DNA of 16,284 bases. Source: Bacillota bacterium (GTDB lineage Bacteria > Bacillota > Clostridia > Acetivibrionales > DSM-1351). This document shows positions 13,371 through 16,284 of this stretch, piece after piece (within the stretch, counting starts at the first letter, position 1; every line of letters starts with the position of its first letter). The notes beneath the pieces were generated by a model that was given only the letters and a program-made list of their open reading frames with translations, did not search any database and was not told the origin of the DNA. Position numbers and translations under genes: made by a program. The DNA is taken from contig JAEYWA010000216.1 of assembly GCA_023431385.1 (NCBI GenBank), forward strand, positions 1 through 16,284, written 5' to 3'.

Positions 13371-13533
13371 TGAATTCTTCAGAGGTATGCTTTGATTGTT
13401 AAGAACTACAGATTTCATTGCACCTTTTTATTACCACGTAAAAAACTGTGCCTTAACCGCAAGTTTTATTTTCCAGAAAGTATATAAGTTTATATTTGCT
13501 TGTGACGCTGATGTGGTAATAGAGTTATTTAAA
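13371..13533. other. Non-coding stretch, nothing recognised
   Basis: All six frames are short here. The longest trace is a 23-codon leftward frame (13347-13418) with a cramped AAGG site, which I do not call a gene. There are no terminal repeats, tRNA or transposase traces. It links the candidate short transcript to the hairpin run at 13534-13604. Confidence 0.5.
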
Positions 13534-13604
13534 GGCTGTAAGTGAACAATAGGTTCATTTACACCCTTTTGCTTTGGTGTACGTCCAGCGAAGCTGGAGC
13601 ACAC
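13534..13604 (+). other. Run of hairpins, possible structured RNA or mobile-element remnant
   Basis: Three stems lie side by side. TGTAAGTGAAC (13537-13547) pairs with 13553-13563 (one G-T pair, 5-base loop). ACACC (13561-13565) can pair with GGTGT (13576-13580). TCCAGC-GAA-GCTGGA (13584-13598) is perfect and is enclosed by GTGT (13577-13580) and ACAC (13601-13604). GTGT therefore has two alternative partners, and ACA (13561-13563) is also shared by the first two stems. The T-rich CCCTTTTGCTTT after the first stem is terminator-like. I recognise no known family; riboswitch-like folding, an insertion-sequence end or a composite terminator are all open. Confidence 0.4.
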
Positions 13605-13715
13605 TTGGATATCAGATAAATTGAAATGAGCCCCTGAAGATACCGTTATTGAGTGTTTCAGAGAAAACAGAATTATTCAAGAGGGTTAGGCTAAAACTGA
13701 GTATGCTTTTATTTA

Positions 13716-13881
13716 ATGAAGATAGAAGAATAATCACAAGGAATTAAGAGTAAAGCAGCTGTTGATGCTACAGATAAAGCCGCGGATAAGGTCTTAGATA
13801 AGGTCTGTGAAAATAAACGAGGAAGAGCTTGACAAAACGCTTGATGAACTGATCGAGCAGGGATTAACAATGATAAGTTAA
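13716..13881 (+). pseudogene. Broken small coding sequence (lysine/aspartate-rich helical protein)
   Basis: Coding character switches frame here. From ATG 13716 the frame reads MKIEE, a stop at 13731-13733, then SQGIKSKAAVDATDKAADKV on through LDKV. Near 13806 the sense jumps to another frame reading VKINEEELDKTLDELIEQGL then TMIS and TAA at 13879-13881. Joined, this would be an amphipathic helical protein of about 55 residues or the tail of a longer one. A premature stop plus a frameshift suggest decay. A 24-codon GTG frame (13807-13881) with AGG just upstream could still be translated. The helical repeats slightly recall phasin-like or YtxH-like proteins, but no family is assigned. Confidence 0.45.
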
Positions 13882-13897
13882 TAGTACGTATTTATAT

Positions 13898-13930
13898 AAA
13901 ATGGAACAGTCAGGCTGACTGTTCCATTTT
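13898..13930. terminator. Bidirectional terminator at the end of argH
   Basis: AAAATGGAACAGTCA (13898-13912) pairs perfectly with 13916-13930 around GGC. Leftward it is followed by TTTTATAT, ending argH 10 bases after its stop. Rightward, the TTTT and TTTTAT serve the decayed unit on the other side. Confidence 0.92.
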
Positions 13931-13939
13931 GTAATTTTA

Positions 13940-15316
13940 TTAAACTGATACGATAAAATCCTTGGCCTTTTGTATGGCCTGAAGAACAGTTTCAGCGGCG
14001 GGGCCCCCTGGCAGGTTTCTGCCGGAAACACATTTTTCAAGGCTTATCTCAGTATAAACATCTTCCTGAATTTTATCCGAGAAGCTTGTGAATTCATCCA
14101 TACTCATTTCATCAATAGCCTTATTGTTTTCAATACAGTAAAGTACCATTTTACCGATTATCTCATGGGCACTTCTGAAAGGGATACCCTTTTTTACGAG
14201 ATAATCAGCTATATCTGTTGCATTTGTAAAGCCGCCCTGAGCTGCTTTGTACATATTAGCCTTACGCAGTTTCATTGTAGCCAGCATATTTGTAAAAACA
14301 GGTAGACACATTTTAACTGTATCAACTGCATCAAATATTGCTTCTTTATCTTCCTGTATATCTTTATTATAGGCCAAAGGGAGTGATTTCATAACTGTAA
14401 GCAGAGTCATCAGACTTCCATATACCCTGCCTGTTTTACCGCGGGCCAGCTCGGCTACATCTGGATTTTTCTTTTGGGGCATAATACTGCTGCCAGTACT
14501 GTATGCATCATCCAGTTCGACAAAACCAAATTCATGAGATGACCATAAAATAATTTCTTCACTGAGTCTGCTCACATGCATCATCAGGATTGATAGGCAG
14601 GAGGCCAGTTCAATGGCGAAATCTCTGTCACTTACACCGTCCAGACTATTTTGTGTAATGTCATTAAATCCGAGTTCCTTTGCCACCATATACCTGTCAA
14701 GGGGATAGGTGGTGCCGGCAAGTGCACAGGATCCCAAAGGCAGAATGTTCATTCTGGAATAGCAGTCGCTTAAACGCATATAGTCACGTTTGAACATCTC
14801 AAAATATGCCATCATATGATGGCTAAAAGTTATGGGCTGCGCTCTCTGCAAGTGGGTGTATCCTGGTAGAATTGTATTGGTATTCGCCTCGGAAATGTTT
14901 ATAAGAGTTTTCTCAAGGGAGAGGAGCATATCACTGATTGTTGTTATTTCATCTCTCAGATACATTCTTATATCCAGGGCAACCTGATCGTTGCGGCTTC
15001 TTCCGGTGTGGAGCTTTTTCCCAGTATCACCGATTCTGGAGATAAGAATTTTCTCGATATTCATATGAATATCTTCGGCATCAATCTCAAACATAATTTT
15101 GCCTTCTTCAATGTCATCTAGAATATCCTTTAGGGTATTCTGTATAAGAGTACTTTCTTCAACTGAAATGATGCCGCATTTTCCGAGCATATTTGAATGG
15201 GCTATACTGCCCAGTATATCCTGCTTGTACATTCTGCAGTCAAATCTTATGGAGGAGTTGAAATCATCCACAAGCTTATCTGTTCCTTTTTCAAATCTTC
15301 CGCCCCAAAGTTTCAT
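13940..15316 (-). CDS. argH: Argininosuccinate lyase
   Basis: The enzyme splits argininosuccinate into arginine and fumarate, the last step of arginine synthesis, as a cytoplasmic tetramer. The 458-residue product has the family features in order: the KLWGGRF start, HTGRSRNDQVALD (103-115), YTHLQRAQPITFSHH (153-167) with the active-site histidine, and the fumarase/aspartase superfamily signature GSSIMPQKKN (275-284) with the catalytic serine loop. The length is normal. The frame extends 4 codons upstream to a TTG, but the ATG at 15316 is chosen because GAGGTG (complement of 15321-15326) lies just before it and the family begins M-K/x-LWGGRF. It follows argG by 111 bases on the same strand, with a hairpin in between. 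A strong terminator ends it. Confidence 0.97.
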   Translation of the reverse strand: MKLWGGRFEKGTDKLVDDFNSSIRFDCRMYKQDILGSIAHSNMLGKCGIISVEESTLIQNTLKDILDDIEEGKIMFEIDAEDIHMNIEKILISRIGDTGKKLHTGRSRNDQVALDIRMYLRDEITTISDMLLSLEKTLINISEANTNTILPGYTHLQRAQPITFSHHMMAYFEMFKRDYMRLSDCYSRMNILPLGSCALAGTTYPLDRYMVAKELGFNDITQNSLDGVSDRDFAIELASCLSILMMHVSRLSEEIILWSSHEFGFVELDDAYSTGSSIMPQKKNPDVAELARGKTGRVYGSLMTLLTVMKSLPLAYNKDIQEDKEAIFDAVDTVKMCLPVFTNMLATMKLRKANMYKAAQGGFTNATDIADYLVKKGIPFRSAHEIIGKMVLYCIENNKAIDEMSMDEFTSFSDKIQEDVYTEISLEKCVSGRNLPGGPAAETVLQAIQKAKDFIVSV

Positions 15317-15365
15317 AAAACACCTCAAAATTTATCTTTAATTTATATCTAACGTTTTACCTGAT

Positions 15366-15397
15366 AAGGGGACAGCCCTTTTTTGGATTGTCCCCTT
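15366..15397 (-). other. Hairpin in the argG-argH spacer
   Basis: AAGGGGACA (15366-15374) pairs perfectly with TGTCCCCTT (15389-15397) around a 14-base loop. Read leftward it lies after argG and before argH, followed by ATCAGG rather than a U-run. It is therefore more likely a partial terminator, an mRNA-stability hairpin or a processing site than a full stop. It could set different argG and argH levels. Confidence 0.6.
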
Positions 15398-15427
15398 AAA
15401 TGAAATTAATAAAATTTAACCTCAAAA

Positions 15428-16284
15428 CTATTTCTGATCCTTACTTTGAAGGTTTTGAAGCATTTGCGCTCTAACCTTAAGAGGGAGACCAAACAAATTT
15501 ATGAAGCCTTCGGCATCTTTCTGGTTGTAAACCTCATCCTTGCTAAAGGTTGCAATTGCTTCATTATATAAGGAGTAATCTGACTTTGCACCTGCAGGCA
15601 TGCAATTTCCTTTGTAGAGCTTCATTCTTACGGTGCCTGTTACAGTTTCCTGAGTCTTGTCTACGAAAGCAGACAAGGATTCACGAAGTGGTGTATACCA
15701 CTGACCGAAGTAAACAAGTTCAGCAAATCTTTGAGCTACAATATCCTTGTAGTGCAAGGTGTCTCTGTCAAGACAAAGCAGCTCCAACTCTCTGTGAGCA
15801 GCGTAGAGAACTGTTCCGCCGGGAGTTTCGTAGACTCCTCTGGATTTCATACCAACAAGCCTGTTTTCAACCATATCGATGATACCTACGCCGTTGGTAC
15901 CGGCTATATTGTTCAGCGTGTCCATCAATTCTATTGGGCTGTATTCAACTCCGTTAATTTTCTTTGGAATGCCCTTTTCAAAGTATATTTCAACATAGGC
16001 TGGAACATCAGGCGCTTTTTCAGGAGAAACCATCAGTTTAAGGATTTTATCATACTGTGGTTCATTCCAAGGGTCTTCAAGATCTGAACCTTCATGGCTT
16101 AAGTGCCACAGGTTTCTGTCCATACTGTAGTTATCCTTTTTGGTAACCGGAATGGGGATATTTCTAGCTTCAGCATAGTCGATAGCATCTTCTCTTGATT
16201 TAATATCCCAGATTCTCCAAGGTGCAATTATTTTAAGGTGTGGAGCCAGTGCTTTTACAGTTAATTCAAATCTTACCTGGTCAT
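15428..16284 (-). CDS. argG: Argininosuccinate synthase, N-terminus beyond the window
   Basis: The enzyme joins citrulline and aspartate with ATP to give argininosuccinate, the substrate of the next gene's product. The visible frame covers 284 residues plus two bases of a further codon. The family is about 400 residues long, so about 120 N-terminal residues, including the ATP-binding loop, are outside. The fragment starts DQVRFELTVKALAPHLKIIA and contains APWRIWDIKSRE and KKDNYSMDRNLWHLSHEGS. Its core has GVGIIDMVENRLVGMKSRG followed by VYETPGG, diagnostic for ArgG. The internal methionine at 16123 is not the start; the frame clearly continues through conserved sequence to the edge. No terminator separates it from argH other than the hairpin at 15366-15397, so the two are probably one operon. 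Confidence 0.97.
   Translation of the reverse strand, partial: DQVRFELTVKALAPHLKIIAPWRIWDIKSREDAIDYAEARNIPIPVTKKDNYSMDRNLWHLSHEGSDLEDPWNEPQYDKILKLMVSPEKAPDVPAYVEIYFEKGIPKKINGVEYSPIELMDTLNNIAGTNGVGIIDMVENRLVGMKSRGVYETPGGTVLYAAHRELELLCLDRDTLHYKDIVAQRFAELVYFGQWYTPLRESLSAFVDKTQETVTGTVRMKLYKGNCMPAGAKSDYSLYNEAIATFSKDEVYNQKDAEGFINLFGLPLKVRAQMLQNLQSKDQK

Noticed and set aside
13347..13418. Leftward 23-codon frame with AAGG upstream
   Set aside because: Too short, cramped ribosome-binding site, and it overlaps the hairpin of the candidate short transcript.
13534..13604. Hairpin run as a group II intron, retron RNA or known riboswitch
   Set aside because: No intron domain V, no reverse transcriptase and no recognised riboswitch core is present, so it is kept only as an unassigned structured element.

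Overview
The window looks like chromosomal DNA of a low-GC Gram-positive anaerobe in the class Clostridia. The DNA is AT-rich, with purine-rich ribosome-binding sites (RBS), sigma-A-type promoters, U-tailed hairpin terminators, SLH cell-wall domains, a YtxH/YtxG pair and a LysM protein. The protein character resembles cellulolytic cluster III clostridia (Ruminiclostridium-like). That placement is an inference from family recognition, not from a database search.

Layout. The left edge holds the first 18 codons of a leftward gene. A 150-bp divergent region with two mirror-image extended -10 elements separates it from a rightward pair: a short QueG-like double [4Fe-4S] protein and a corrinoid adenosyltransferase (cobO). 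A bidirectional terminator lies between cobO and the leftward glycogen synthase gene glgA. From 3.4 to 10.5 kb lies a rightward cell-envelope block: a secreted YcdB/YcdC-like protein with SLH repeats, a ytxH-ytxG pair, a membrane-spanning PP2C-type phosphatase with an external LysM domain, and a second YcdB/YcdC-SLH paralogue. Most of these units have their own promoter and terminator, so this is a cluster of related units rather than one operon.

From 10.5 to 13.2 kb there is an AT-rich spacer full of perfect inverted repeats, a small Dabb-domain protein, a 25-codon CxxC mini-ORF overlapping its end, a lipoprotein polysaccharide deacetylase, and two small genes of unknown function (103 and 59 residues). 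The 13.2-13.9 kb stretch has no intact gene. It holds a near-consensus promoter reading into a short non-coding unit, a run of three hairpins, and a broken small coding sequence. The right end is the leftward argG-argH pair for the last two steps of arginine synthesis; argG runs off the window.

Working together. argG and argH form a pathway unit. The 3.4-12.4 kb genes share an envelope theme: two SLH-anchored proteins, membrane stress-type proteins, a LysM-linked phosphatase and a surface deacetylase. QueG-like proteins are related to cobalamin-using reductases, so the neighbouring cobO may be functionally linked. I found no CRISPR array, tRNA, rRNA, intact insertion sequence or phage module. 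The less explained parts are the regulatory palindromes, the PP2C-TM-LysM architecture and the 13.2-13.9 kb non-coding stretch.
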